A stretch of DNA of 64,000 nt, taken from NCBI GenBank assembly GCA_946481275.1, contig CAMLMV010000017.1:67803-131802 (forward strand), given 5' to 3'. Positions within the stretch are counted from its first letter, which is position 1, and each line of letters begins with the position of its first letter. Made by a program: the position numbers and the translations under genes. A model generated the notes under the pieces. It had not been told where the DNA came from. It ran no database searches and saw only the letters and a program-made list of their open reading frames with translations. This document shows, piece after piece, positions 52,704-61,270 of the stretch. Source of the stretch: an uncultured Massilia sp. Lineage in GTDB: Bacteria > Pseudomonadota > Gammaproteobacteria > Burkholderiales > Burkholderiaceae.

Positions 52704-53189
52704 ATGACTTTGCGGATCATCGCCACCGGCGGCACTTTCGACAAACACTACAACGAACTCAATGGCGTTCTGGGCTTTGCCGAAAGCCACTTGCCGGAGG
52801 TCATCGCACGTTCCCGCATGACCATTCCCGTCGAGCTGCAGATAGTGTCCCTGCTCGATTCGCTGGAGATGCAGGACAGCGATCGCCAGAACGTGCTGGC
52901 CGCCTGCCAGTCCGCCAGCGAGAAGCAGATCGTGATCGTGCACGGCACCGACACGATGCGCGAAACGGCCGAGGTGCTGGGCGCGGCAACGTCGGACAAG
53001 ACGATCGTGTTCACGGGCGCCATGATCCCGTACGAAATCGCCAACTCGGACGCCCTGTTCAACTTCGGCTTCGCCTGCGCCGCCGCGCAGATGCTGCCGC
53101 CGGGCGTCTACGTGGCGATGAACGGCAAAGTGTTCACCTGGGATAACGTCACGAAGAACCGCGCAGCGGGCGTGTTCCAGGCGCTGTAA
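52704..53189 (+). CDS. Asparaginase-domain protein, half length
   Basis: The 161-residue protein equals only the N-terminal domain of type I/II L-asparaginases (about 330 residues). Catalytic features are retained: Thr11 in ATGGTFD, Thr82-Asp83 in HGTDTM and Lys99 near SDKTIVFTGAM, but the C-terminal domain is absent. The frame is open and ends in a normal stop, so it is not an obvious frameshift. Similar short proteins seem common in betaproteobacteria (recalled, unverified). It may bind or hydrolyse small amides or act as a dimer. ATG at 52704 starts the canonical LRIIATGGTFD. Confidence 0.82.
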   Translation: MTLRIIATGGTFDKHYNELNGVLGFAESHLPEVIARSRMTIPVELQIVSLLDSLEMQDSDRQNVLAACQSASEKQIVIVHGTDTMRETAEVLGAATSDKTIVFTGAMIPYEIANSDALFNFGFACAAAQMLPPGVYVAMNGKVFTWDNVTKNRAAGVFQAL

Positions 53190-53265
53190 ATAAACTCTGT
53201 CGGGCGCTGCGCAATTTCGGCAATTTCTATAATCGCTTTTCCCCACGAACCAGGAGGATTCAGCG

Positions 53266-54888
53266 ATGAGTGAGCAGCGCCCCACCTTGACCACGCGCCA
53301 GGGCCATCCCGTCCGCGACAACCAGGCCATGCGTTCCGTCGGCGAACGCGGTCCGGCCACCCTCGAGAACTACCAGTTCATCGAAAAGATCACCCACTTC
53401 GACCGCGAACGGATCCCCGAGCGCGTGGTGCATGCGCGCGGCACGGGCGCGCACGGCTATTTCGAAGCCTACGGCAAGATCGGCAACGAACCCGCCAGCA
53501 AGTACACGCGCGCCCGCGTCCTCAACGAAACCGGCGTGCAGACGCCCGTGTTCGTGCGCTTCTCGACCGTGATTGGCGGCAGGGAATCGCCGGAGACGGC
53601 ACGCGATCCGCGCGGCTTCGCCGTCAAGCTCAAGACGGTCGAGGGCAACTGGGACCTCGTCGGCAACAACCTGAAAGTCTTCTTCATCCGCGATGCGATC
53701 AAGTTCCCGGACATGATCCACGCGTTCAAACCCGACCCCGTCACGAACCAGCAGGAGCCGTGGCGCTTCTACGATTTCATCTGCAGCCACCCGGAAGCGC
53801 TGCACATGGTCACGTGGGTCAAGAGCCCGTGGGGCATTCCGGCCAACTACCGCGAGATGGAAGGCTCGGGCGTCAACACTTATAAACTCGTGAACGACCA
53901 GGGCATCGCCCACCTCGTCAAATTCCACTGGCAACCGAAACAGGGCGTGCGCAACCTGACGAGCCAGCAGGCGGCCGAGATCCAGGCGCACGACACGAGC
54001 CACGCCACGCGCGACCTGTACGACGCGATCGAGCGCGGCGAGTTTCCCGAGTGGGAATTCTGCGTGCAGATCATGAGCGACGGCGAGCATCCGGAACTGG
54101 AATTCGACCCGCTGGACGATACGAAACGGTGGCCGGAAGACCGCTTCCCGCTGCTGCCCCTGGGCCGCATGGTGCTGAACAAGAACCCGGACAATGTCTT
54201 CGCCGAAACCGAGCAATCGGCTTTCGGCACGGGCGTCCTCGTCGACGGCATCGATTTTTCGGACGACAAGATGCTGCAGGGCCGCACCCTATCGTACTCG
54301 GACACCCAGCGCTACCGCGTGGGCCCGAACTATCTGCAGCTACCGATCAATGCGCCGCAGGAAAAAGCGGTGGCACGCACGAACCAGCGCGACGGCCAGA
54401 TGACCTTCTATGTCGACGGCGGCGGCGAGGAAAAGCACATCAATTACGAACCGAGCCTGCTGGGCGGCCTGGGCGAAGCACCGCAGCCCGAGAAGGATTA
54501 CCACCAGCACGTCGAAGGCCACCTGGGCCGCTACCAGACGAGCCGCACGGCCGACGACTACCAGCAGGCCGGCGACCGCTACCGCACGTTCGCGGACTGG
54601 GAGCGCGACGAGCTCGTCAACAACGTCGGCAACGACCTCAAGAAATGCCCGGAAGTGATCCAGCTGCGCATGGTGTGGCACCTGTGGCATTGCGACGAGG
54701 ATTACGGACGTCGCGTGGCCGGGATCGCCGGCATCGACCTGGACAAGGCGAAAGCGCTGCAACCGCTGCCGGGCAAGCCGGCGCCGGGAGAGAATCGCCC
54801 GGGCTCGACCTACACGAGCGGCCAGCCGGAAAGCGGCGGCGGCAGCAAGGAACCGGCCACCACGGAAGAAGTGGCGTCGGCGAAATAA
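53266..54888 (+). CDS. Monofunctional heme catalase
   Basis: The 540-residue cytosolic enzyme decomposes hydrogen peroxide. Catalytic His56 in [13 protein letters not shown], the Asn in WDLVGNN (about 134), the [17 protein letters not shown] segment and the heme-ligand Tyr in [11 protein letters not shown] (about 340) identify a small- to mid-size heme catalase, ending in a Gly/Ser-rich tail. GGAGGATTCAGCG precedes ATG at 53266, with a TATAAT-like element at 53228. A bidirectional terminator lies 5 bp after the stop. OxyR-type control is typical for such genes but no site was identified. Confidence 0.95.
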   Translation: MSEQRPTLTTRQGHPVRDNQAMRSVGERGPATLENYQFIEKITHFDRERIPERVVHARGTGAHGYFEAYGKIGNEPASKYTRARVLNETGVQTPVFVRFSTVIGGRESPETARDPRGFAVKLKTVEGNWDLVGNNLKVFFIRDAIKFPDMIHAFKPDPVTNQQEPWRFYDFICSHPEALHMVTWVKSPWGIPANYREMEGSGVNTYKLVNDQGIAHLVKFHWQPKQGVRNLTSQQAAEIQAHDTSHATRDLYDAIERGEFPEWEFCVQIMSDGEHPELEFDPLDDTKRWPEDRFPLLPLGRMVLNKNPDNVFAETEQSAFGTGVLVDGIDFSDDKMLQGRTLSYSDTQRYRVGPNYLQLPINAPQEKAVARTNQRDGQMTFYVDGGGEEKHINYEPSLLGGLGEAPQPEKDYHQHVEGHLGRYQTSRTADDYQQAGDRYRTFADWERDELVNNVGNDLKKCPEVIQLRMVWHLWHCDEDYGRRVAGIAGIDLDKAKALQPLPGKPAPGENRPGSTYTSGQPESGGGSKEPATTEEVASAK

Positions 54889-54892
54889 AACT

Positions 54893-54926
54893 AACGGCCC
54901 CGATGATAAACGTCGGAGCCGTTTTT
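54893..54926. terminator. Bidirectional terminator between catalase and rdgC
   Basis: AACGGC and GCCGTT arms with inner CCGA/TCGG pairs form a stem followed by TTTTTT on the plus strand. On the minus strand the flanking A-run lies after the rdgC gene. It can serve both converging genes. Confidence 0.8.
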
Positions 54927-54928
54927 TA

Positions 54929-55825
54929 TTACGCCTTGGCTTCGCCGCCCAGCGCCTCGACCAGGTCGGTCAGCATCTTGGCCAGCTCGCCGGTCATCAG
55001 CATGATGTCGTTATCAAAACGCTCGTCGTCGCTGTAGGTGATCGTTTCGTTTTCCTTGATCACGTCCAGCGGCTTGATGCCCTTGACGGCCAGCTGCTCG
55101 GTCAGCACGAACGAGATGCGGCTGTTCCACGTCATGGCCAGGCGCGTGCACTGCTTGCCGTTGGCGATGTGGCGGCGGATGTCTTCCGGATCCAGCGAGT
55201 GCTTCACGTAGCGCACGGCGGCCTTGCTCTCGCCCGTGGCGCGCAGTTCCGTGTCCTGGTCGATCGTGAAGTTGTACGGCGCCTCGTCCGATTCCAGCCA
55301 GCCCGTCATCACGGCGACCGGCGACTTTTGCACGCGCAGCGATTCCAGCGGCAGCTTGTCGACGGCCTTCAGCAGCAGCTTGATGACGTCGTCGGCCTTG
55401 CTCGGGCTGGCGGCGTCGACGATGAGCCAGCCGTTGACCGGGTCGATCCACGTCCACACGTTGCCGCGGATGGAGAACGCGCGCGGCAGCAGCTCGTCGG
55501 CCACGCGTTCCTTGAGTTCTTTCATCGCCTTCTTGCCCGGCGGGAAGCCCTGCTGCTCTTCCAGCTCGGCGGCCTTGGCCTTGGCGACCTGGTTGATGAC
55601 CGAGCTCGGCAGCAATTTCTTTTCCGTACCCAGCATCATCAGCATCTGCTTGTTGACGACGTGGACGAGCTTGCCGTTGCCGCGTGGCGAATCCCAGCCC
55701 TGGCGCAGCAATTCGTTGCTGCTGGCGGGCGTGAACGCCTGCGATTGCAGGGCCTCTTCCATCTGTTCAGGGGAGAAATTCCACGGTGCGGGCAGGCGGT
55801 AGATCTGAAGATTCTTGAACCACAT
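54929..55825 (-). CDS. rdgC: Recombination-associated protein RdgC
   Basis: The 298-residue protein starts [15 protein letters not shown], the RdgC signature, and has the [26 protein letters not shown] and [14 protein letters not shown] segments; length fits the family. RdgC is a ring-shaped DNA-binding dimer that tempers RecA activity during recombination. The ATG at 55825 is followed directly by the conserved start. Dedicated LexA box not seen in the 89-bp gap to dinB. Confidence 0.95.
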   Translation of the reverse strand: MWFKNLQIYRLPAPWNFSPEQMEEALQSQAFTPASSNELLRQGWDSPRGNGKLVHVVNKQMLMMLGTEKKLLPSSVINQVAKAKAAELEEQQGFPPGKKAMKELKERVADELLPRAFSIRGNVWTWIDPVNGWLIVDAASPSKADDVIKLLLKAVDKLPLESLRVQKSPVAVMTGWLESDEAPYNFTIDQDTELRATGESKAAVRYVKHSLDPEDIRRHIANGKQCTRLAMTWNSRISFVLTEQLAVKGIKPLDVIKENETITYSDDERFDNDIMLMTGELAKMLTDLVEALGGEAKA

Positions 55826-55914
55826 AACGTTGCTTCCAGTTATCTCGATATTTCAAAGGAACGACATTCTACACGCTGACTGGCGGCAAAATTCACGTCG
55901 TCGACAAGGGATTT

Positions 55915-56991
55915 TTATTGTGTTGCACGTTCGTCAAACAAGCTCAGCTGCTCGACCGTTTCCGTATCGCTGAGGCGCACGCCAACGCCCAGCAGCCGCA
56001 CGGGACGGCTCGCCCGCAGCCAGCCCGTCTCCATCAGGTGACGGAACGTCGTCATGTTCGGGGCGTAGCCGACGCACTCGACGGTCGTGCGCTGGAAGTC
56101 GGCAAACTTGATCTTCACGAACAATTTGTTGATGAATTTTTCAGCATTGTTCCGCTTGATCCGGCCGAGCAGATGCTCGTACAGGTCCGGCAGCAGCGCG
56201 AGACAGCCTTCCAGGTCGGGGACATCCGGCGTGTACGTCTCCTCCGTGCTGATCGACTTACGCTCGCGCACGGGATTCACGTCGCGGTAGTCGATGCCGC
56301 GACACAGGTCGTGCAAGCGCGCGCCGAACGAGCCGAAGTGCTGCTGCAGCTTGTCCATGTTCCAGTCGCGCAGGTCGCCGCACGTCTGCGCGCCGAGGCG
56401 GTGCAGTTTCGCGGCCGTCACCTTCCCTACCCCGAACAATTTCTTCACCGGCAGAGCAGCGACGAACGCGTCGACCTCATCCGGCCGCACGAGAAACAGC
56501 CCGTCCGGCTTGTTCCAGTCGCTGGCGATCTTGGCCACGAACTTGTTCGGCGCCACGCCGGCCGACGCCGTGATGCCGACAGCGTCATGAATACGGCGGC
56601 GGATTTCCTGGGCGATCAGGGTCGCGCTGCCCTTGCAGTGCGGCGAGTTCGTGACGTCGAGATAGGCCTCGTCCAGCGACAGCGGCTCCACGAGGTCCGT
56701 GTAGTCGCGGTAGATGTCCATGATCTGGCGCGACACGACCCGGTACTTTTCCATGTTCGGTGGAATGAGGATCAGGTCCGGGCACAATTTCACCGCCTGC
56801 GCGGTGGCCATCGCCGAATGGATGCCGTAGCGGCGGGCCTCGTAATTGCAGGTGGCGATCACGCCGCGTTGCTCGGCCCGCCCACCGACGGCCAGCGGCC
56901 GCCCGCGCAAAGACGGGTCGTCGCGCATCTCGACGGATGCGTAAAAACAATCGCAATCGCAGTGGATGATCTTGCGGACGGGGGCGTTCAC
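55915..56991 (-). CDS. dinB: DNA polymerase IV
   Basis: The 358-residue Y-family translesion polymerase shows HCDCDCFYASVEMRD at the start (metal-binding Asp residues), SLDEAYLDVT with the catalytic DE pair (about 101-110), and the DRD-like GIDYRDVNPVRERKS and a C-terminal little-finger domain. It copies past damaged bases under SOS control. A perfect LexA box is 29 bp before the start. The C-terminus (ERATQ) lacks an obvious beta-clamp QxxLxLF tail except QLSLFDERA. Confidence 0.95.
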   Translation of the reverse strand: MNAPVRKIIHCDCDCFYASVEMRDDPSLRGRPLAVGGRAEQRGVIATCNYEARRYGIHSAMATAQAVKLCPDLILIPPNMEKYRVVSRQIMDIYRDYTDLVEPLSLDEAYLDVTNSPHCKGSATLIAQEIRRRIHDAVGITASAGVAPNKFVAKIASDWNKPDGLFLVRPDEVDAFVAALPVKKLFGVGKVTAAKLHRLGAQTCGDLRDWNMDKLQQHFGSFGARLHDLCRGIDYRDVNPVRERKSISTEETYTPDVPDLEGCLALLPDLYEHLLGRIKRNNAEKFINKLFVKIKFADFQRTTVECVGYAPNMTTFRHLMETGWLRASRPVRLLGVGVRLSDTETVEQLSLFDERATQ

Positions 56992-57019
56992 GGTGGCGGT
57001 CGCCCACGCCGAGCGACTA

Positions 57020-57035
57020 CTGTAATTGCATACAG
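57020..57035. promoter_or_regulatory. LexA (SOS) box upstream of dinB
   Basis: CTGTAATTGCATACAG matches CTGT-N8-ACAG exactly, 29 bp before the dinB start codon on the minus strand, where LexA would cover the promoter. Confidence 0.88.
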
Positions 57036-57105
57036 TATCGTCGGTTTGTGACTTTCGTGCAAGAGGGAACGCCGCCGCAGGACGCGGCGGCGGGTGAGGC
57101 AGGTA

Positions 57106-58731
57106 TTACTTGGTCACGCTGGAGTAGCTGCACGACTTGACGACACCGTGGGCCGGATCGCCGAACACCGCGTTCGAGCACTTGACGGAGCCGGTGAAGG
57201 TCTTCGTCACGAAGCTCGTCGCGGTGCCGTAGCGCACGTCACGCGTGCCGGTGAACGAGCAGGTGCCGTTTTCGGCGGTGCAATAGGTCCAGGTCGGGGT
57301 GGTCGTCGTGGTCGTCGTGGTCGTCGAGCCCAGCGCCGCGTTGACGGCGGCGGCCGCGTTGACGATGCCGGCACCGCAACCCGAGCACGCGGCCGGGAAG
57401 GCGCGCGCGGTGGACTTCAGCTTGGCGGCCACGTCATCCGGCGTCAGGTTCGGATTCGCCGACAGCATCAGCGCGACGACACCGGCCACGTGCGGCGTCG
57501 CCATCGACGTGCCCATGTAGTACGCGTAGTTGTCCGATGCCGGCGTCGTCGTGCCCGAGTTCAGCGTCGACAGGATGCCGGCGCCGTTGTCGCCGCCCGG
57601 TGCCGCGATCGTCACGTTGGTGCCGTAGTTCGAATACGACGCCTTGCCGCCCGCACGGTTCGTCGCGGCGACGGTGATCACGCCCGCGCAGTTGGCCGGG
57701 TTCGAATTGATCGCATTCGTGTTCGAGTTGCCGGCCGCGACGACGACCACGGCGCCGCGCGAGCGGGCGCTGTTGATCGCGTTCTGCGTCGTCGTGTCGC
57801 AGGCGCCGGTGCCGCCCAGCGACAGGTTCAGCACGCGCGCCTTGTTCGCATTGGCCGGCACGCCGGTCACGGTGCCGCCCGAGGCCCAGACCATGGCGTC
57901 GGCGATGTCGGACGTGTAGCCGCCGCAACGGCCCAGCACGCGCGCCGGGACGATCTTCGCGTTGTATGCAATGCCAGCGATACCCTGGCCGTTATTCGTC
58001 TTCGCGGCGATCGTGCCCGCCACGTGCGTGCCGTGCCAGCTCGAGGCCTTGTCCGCGGCTGGGACGCCCGTGCCGCAGCTGCCGGCAGGGGTCCAGTCGC
58101 CCGGGTCGCTGGCGTCCGTGTCGCGGCCGCTGCCGTCGTTGGCGATGGTGGTCGTCGAGATGAAGTCATAGCCCTGCAGGATCTGGCCCGACAGGTCCGC
58201 GTGCGGACGGTAGCCCGTGTCGATCACGGCGACATTGATGCCGGCGCCGGTCGACTTGTCCCAGGCGGCGGGCGCGTTGATGCCGCCGGTGGCTTCGTAC
58301 AGGTCCCACTGCTGGGTATAGCTCGGGTCGGTCGGGGTGGCCAGCGGGACCATGATGCGGTCCGGCTCGGCGTACTCGACGTTGGCGTCGCGCGACTTCA
58401 GTTCGGCGGCCAGCTGGCGCGCCTCGTCGAGCGACATCGTGCGGTTGAGTTGCAGGACGTTCGCGCCGTTCGCCGTCGCGCGCAGCGCGCGCATCGTGGC
58501 GCCATAGGTCTGGCCGGCACGGTCGATCAGCGCCTGGCGCGCGCGGTCGATGCCGCGTGCTGCCACGCCGGTCTTCGACGTGTCGCTGTCGTCCTTGTAC
58601 TTGACGATGATGCGGTCGGTCTGGGTGACGAAGTGAGTGGTCTGCGCCGCGGCCTGGCCGGCGAAACCGGCGGCAACGAGGGCCGCTGCACAAATTTTCA
58701 ACAAAGAAGAGATCGTGTGGCGCTGCGTCAT
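57106..58731 (-). CDS. Secreted S8 subtilase, paralog 1 (Thr-rich linker and unknown C-terminal domain)
   Basis: The 541-residue protease has a signal peptide (MTQRHTISSLLKICAAALVA region ending AAAQ), an inhibitor-like prodomain, and the S8 triad Asp171 (VAVIDTGYRPHADL), His233 (WHGTHVAGT) and Ser409 (GTSMATPHVAG). After a short poly-Thr linker (about 476-484) comes a 55-residue C-terminal domain with cysteine pairs (WTYCTAENGTCSFTG and SVKCSNAVFG...KSCSYSS). It is a tandem paralog of the gene at 58870; the catalytic parts are very alike, the C-termini different. The linker is encoded by GTGGTCGTC-type repeats near 57298. Confidence 0.93.
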   Translation of the reverse strand: MTQRHTISSLLKICAAALVAAGFAGQAAAQTTHFVTQTDRIIVKYKDDSDTSKTGVAARGIDRARQALIDRAGQTYGATMRALRATANGANVLQLNRTMSLDEARQLAAELKSRDANVEYAEPDRIMVPLATPTDPSYTQQWDLYEATGGINAPAAWDKSTGAGINVAVIDTGYRPHADLSGQILQGYDFISTTTIANDGSGRDTDASDPGDWTPAGSCGTGVPAADKASSWHGTHVAGTIAAKTNNGQGIAGIAYNAKIVPARVLGRCGGYTSDIADAMVWASGGTVTGVPANANKARVLNLSLGGTGACDTTTQNAINSARSRGAVVVVAAGNSNTNAINSNPANCAGVITVAATNRAGGKASYSNYGTNVTIAAPGGDNGAGILSTLNSGTTTPASDNYAYYMGTSMATPHVAGVVALMLSANPNLTPDDVAAKLKSTARAFPAACSGCGAGIVNAAAAVNAALGSTTTTTTTTTPTWTYCTAENGTCSFTGTRDVRYGTATSFVTKTFTGSVKCSNAVFGDPAHGVVKSCSYSSVTK

Positions 58732-58869
58732 GCTGCATCCTTTTCAGTGAACCGAACTGTGCAGCGTAACGAAAAACGGCCCGCATGGGGCCGTCTTTCG
58801 GGGTTTCTACAACAGGAAAATTTCGTTAAGTAATTGAATTTTAACGATTATTAGTCCAGTTATAACGCA

Positions 58870-60708
58870 TTACCAGGTCAGCTTGAGCGTGTACTTGCCG
58901 CTGGTCGAGCCGGTGCCGCCGCTGTAGTACACGACGCGCACATAACGGGCCGCCGTGGTCGAGCCCGTATTGGACGACGTGGCGCTGTCCACGCTGCCCG
59001 TACCGTTCTCGCTGCGTGCCAGCAAGGTGCCCGCACTGTTGTAGATGTACAGGTCATAGTCCGAGCTCGAGTTCGGCGTCATCGTCGCGGTCAGGGTTTT
59101 ACCGGCCGGCAGCTGGACGGAGAAGTAATCCGTGTCCGTCGAGCTGCCCATCGCGGCGTTGACCGTCGTGCCGGACGTCGTCACGCCGTTGGCCGTGCCG
59201 AGCGTATTGTTCGACTCCGTTTCCGAGATCGTCGTGCCCGTACCGCCACCCGTGCCGGTGGCCGCATCCACCGCGGCGGAGGCATCCACGATGCCCGTGC
59301 CGCAACCCGAGCAGCTGGCCGGGAACGGGCGCGTGCTCGACTTCAGGCGCGACTCGACCTCGTCCGGCGTCAGGTTCGGGTTCTTGGCCAGCATCAGCGC
59401 GACGACACCGGCCACGTGCGGCGTCGCCATCGACGTCCCCATATAGCCCGCGTAGCTGTCGGCGCCCGGCGCCTTGGTGCCGGCGTTCAGGGTCGACAGG
59501 ATGGCCGCGCCGCTGTCGCCGCCCGGTGCCGCGACGTCGACCACGGTGCCGTAGTTCGAGTACGACGCACGGCCGCCGGAGCGGTTCGTCGCCGCCACCG
59601 TGATCACGCCCGCGCAATTGGCCGGGTTGCTGTTGCTCGCGTTCTGGGACTCGTTGCCGGCCGCCACGACGATCACCGTGCCGCGCGAGCGGGCGCTGTT
59701 GATCGCGTTCTGCGTCGTCGTGTCGCAGGCGCCGCCGCCGCCCAGCGACATGTTGATCACCTGGGCGCGCGCCGCGATGGCCGGCACGCCGGACACGGTG
59801 CCGCCCGATGCCCAGATGATGCCGTCGGCGATGTCGGACGTGTAGCCGCCGCACTTGCCGAGCACGCGCACGGGCACGACCTTGGCGCCGTACGCGACGC
59901 CGGCGACGCCGGTGCTGTTGTTCGTTGCCGCGGCGATGGTGCCGGCCACGTGGGTGCCGTGCCAGCTCGAGTTCGACGCGGGTTCGCCGGCGCCGCACTC
60001 GCCCGCCGCGGTCCAGTCGCCCGGGTCGCTGGCGTCGCTGTCGCGGCCGTTGCCGTCGTTCGAGATGGCCGTATCGGAGATGAAGTCATAGCCGGCCAGG
60101 ATCTGGCCCGACAGGTCGGCGTGCGGACGGTAGCCCGTGTCGATCACGGCCACGCGGATGCCGGTGCCGGTCGACTTGTCCCAGGCGGCCGGCGCGTTCA
60201 GGCCGCCGGTCGCTTCGAAGAAATCCCACTGCTGGCTGTACATCGAGTCGTTCGGCGTGAACAGCGGATGCATCATGCGGTCCGGCTCGGCGTACTCGAC
60301 GGAAGCATCGCGCGACTTCAGCTCGGCCGCCAGCTTGGCCGCTTCGGCCAGCGACACCTTGCGGTCCAGCTTGAAGACGCGGGCGCCGGTGGCGATCGAA
60401 TGCGATGCCTTCACCAGCATGCCGAACTGCTGGCCGGCGCGGTCGACCACGGCCTTGCGCGCGGCCGCCAGCGGCGCCGCGGCACGCGACACCGACACCT
60501 GTCCGCCCTTCGTGACGACCGGCGCGCTCTCGTCCTTGTACTTGACGATGATGCGATCGGTCTGGTCCGAGACGGCCACACGCTGCGCGGCGGGTGCGGC
60601 CGGCACGTCCGCGGGCACCCCCGCGCCCGCAACGCCGGCGCCGAGACCGAGGACGGCCGCGGCGCACAGTTTTAGCACTGCCGGATACTTCGATTGCTGA
60701 GACTTCAT
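58870..60708 (-). CDS. Secreted S8 subtilase, paralog 2 (C-terminal PPC domain)
   Basis: The 612-residue protease has a signal peptide (to about GAGVAGAG), a prodomain, and the triad Asp190 (VAVIDTGYRPHADL), His250 (SSWHGTHVAGT) and Ser426 (GTSMATPHVAG). The C-terminus (about 505-612; SETESNNTLGTANGV, TDYFSVQLPAGKTLT, SSDYDLYIYNSAG, YVRVVYYSGG) is a bacterial pre-peptidase (PPC) domain, removed during maturation or used in secretion and binding. ATG at 60708 has AAAAGGAATAAAC upstream. Secreted proteolysis of environmental protein is the likely role. Next to paralog 1 in the same direction, 138 bp apart. Confidence 0.93.
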   Translation of the reverse strand: MKSQQSKYPAVLKLCAAAVLGLGAGVAGAGVPADVPAAPAAQRVAVSDQTDRIIVKYKDESAPVVTKGGQVSVSRAAAPLAAARKAVVDRAGQQFGMLVKASHSIATGARVFKLDRKVSLAEAAKLAAELKSRDASVEYAEPDRMMHPLFTPNDSMYSQQWDFFEATGGLNAPAAWDKSTGTGIRVAVIDTGYRPHADLSGQILAGYDFISDTAISNDGNGRDSDASDPGDWTAAGECGAGEPASNSSWHGTHVAGTIAAATNNSTGVAGVAYGAKVVPVRVLGKCGGYTSDIADGIIWASGGTVSGVPAIAARAQVINMSLGGGGACDTTTQNAINSARSRGTVIVVAAGNESQNASNSNPANCAGVITVAATNRSGGRASYSNYGTVVDVAAPGGDSGAAILSTLNAGTKAPGADSYAGYMGTSMATPHVAGVVALMLAKNPNLTPDEVESRLKSSTRPFPASCSGCGTGIVDASAAVDAATGTGGGTGTTISETESNNTLGTANGVTTSGTTVNAAMGSSTDTDYFSVQLPAGKTLTATMTPNSSSDYDLYIYNSAGTLLARSENGTGSVDSATSSNTGSTTAARYVRVVYYSGGTGSTSGKYTLKLTW

Positions 60709-60776
60709 GTTTATTCCTTTTAGAAAAACACAAAAGTTGATTTTCCGCAGGCGTGATTGCCTGAGATCTAGTTGTC

Positions 60777-60798
60777 TCGACGCTTTTTTAAGCGTCGA
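60777..60798 (-). promoter_or_regulatory. Leader hairpin upstream of the S8 subtilase
   Basis: Nine-base perfect arms TCGACGCTT and AAGCGTCGA flank a TTTT loop, 69 bp before the subtilase ATG. No T-run follows on either strand sufficient for a clear terminator, so a leader structure or protein-binding site is possible. Confidence 0.45.
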
Positions 60799-61028
60799 TT
60801 TCCCGTCTGAAAAGCGGGGATGCCAGATTAGCGCGAAAGAAATGAACGTGTAGAAATTTCACAATTAGATTCGATGTCTATACAACACTTTCGGCGTCTG
60901 GTAGCGCTAAAACCTAGATTCTTCGGAAAATTGTGAACTCAACAGAAGAACATATTGCCTCGGCAGGACCCAGGAATTAACAATGTTTCGTGACTGTCAG
61001 GCGTTGCGCACATATGCGAACTCTCAAC

Positions 61029-61044
61029 ATTGAGATATCTCAAT
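61029..61044. promoter_or_regulatory. 16-bp perfect palindrome ATTGAGATATCTCAAT
   Basis: ATTGAGATATCTCAAT reads the same on both strands and lies 16 bp left of the inverted-repeat element. It could be an operator or a site used by the mobile element. Confidence 0.4.
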
Positions 61045-61060
61045 CGTCACCAAGGAAGGA

Positions 61061-61217
61061 AATTCGGGGTCAGAGCACTTTTTGGTGCACGAGCTTTAAA
61101 GCAATTCGCAATCGGGGCCGCCTGCGACTCCGAAGCGATACGCCGACGGAGCGTGCGGACTTGAACGATTCGGGATGCGCAAGAAAATTGATCCGAAATG
61201 TGCTCTGACCCCGAATT
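61061..61217. mobile_element. 157-bp element with perfect 18-bp terminal inverted repeats and a transposase-like relic
   Basis: AATTCGGGGTCAGAGCAC at 61061-61078 and its exact complement GTGCTCTGACCCCGAATT at 61200-61217 bound the element. Inside, one frame reads KRYADGACGLERFGMRKKID at 61131 onward and ends KCALTPN followed by TAA at the right repeat, resembling C-termini of some transposases (recalled, not verified). Upstream the frame is broken, so it looks like a deletion derivative (MITE-like). Confidence 0.65.
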
Positions 61218-61222
61218 AAAAA

Positions 61223-61248
61223 AAAGGCCGCGATCGCTCGCGGCCTTT
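61223..61248 (-). terminator. Rho-independent terminator after the fourth TBDR
   Basis: GGCCGCG and CGCGGCC form a stem around a six-base loop with AAA/TTT flanks; on the minus strand an eight-T run follows. It lies 23 bp after the TBDR stop and directly beside the inverted-repeat element. Confidence 0.88.
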
Positions 61249-61270
61249 CTGTCTGACGACTTGGTAAAAC

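Larger units (their letters stand above)
60709..61060. other. Leader region of the subtilase pair
   Basis: This 352-bp stretch carries no gene. It contains a stem-loop TCGACGCTT-TTTT-AAGCGTCGA at 60777-60798 (in the 5' leader of the subtilase transcript), a LacI-like TGGTAGCGCTAAAA at 60899-60912 and a 16-bp palindrome at 61029-61044. Confidence 0.55.

Noticed and set aside
57298..57328. GTGGTCGTC tandem repeat as a possible phase-variation site
   Set aside because: The repeat unit is a multiple of three and encodes the Thr linker, so length changes would not shift the frame.
60990..61208. Short open frame spanning the inverted-repeat element
   Set aside because: It crosses the element boundary and differs in frame from the transposase-like relic; no ribosome site.
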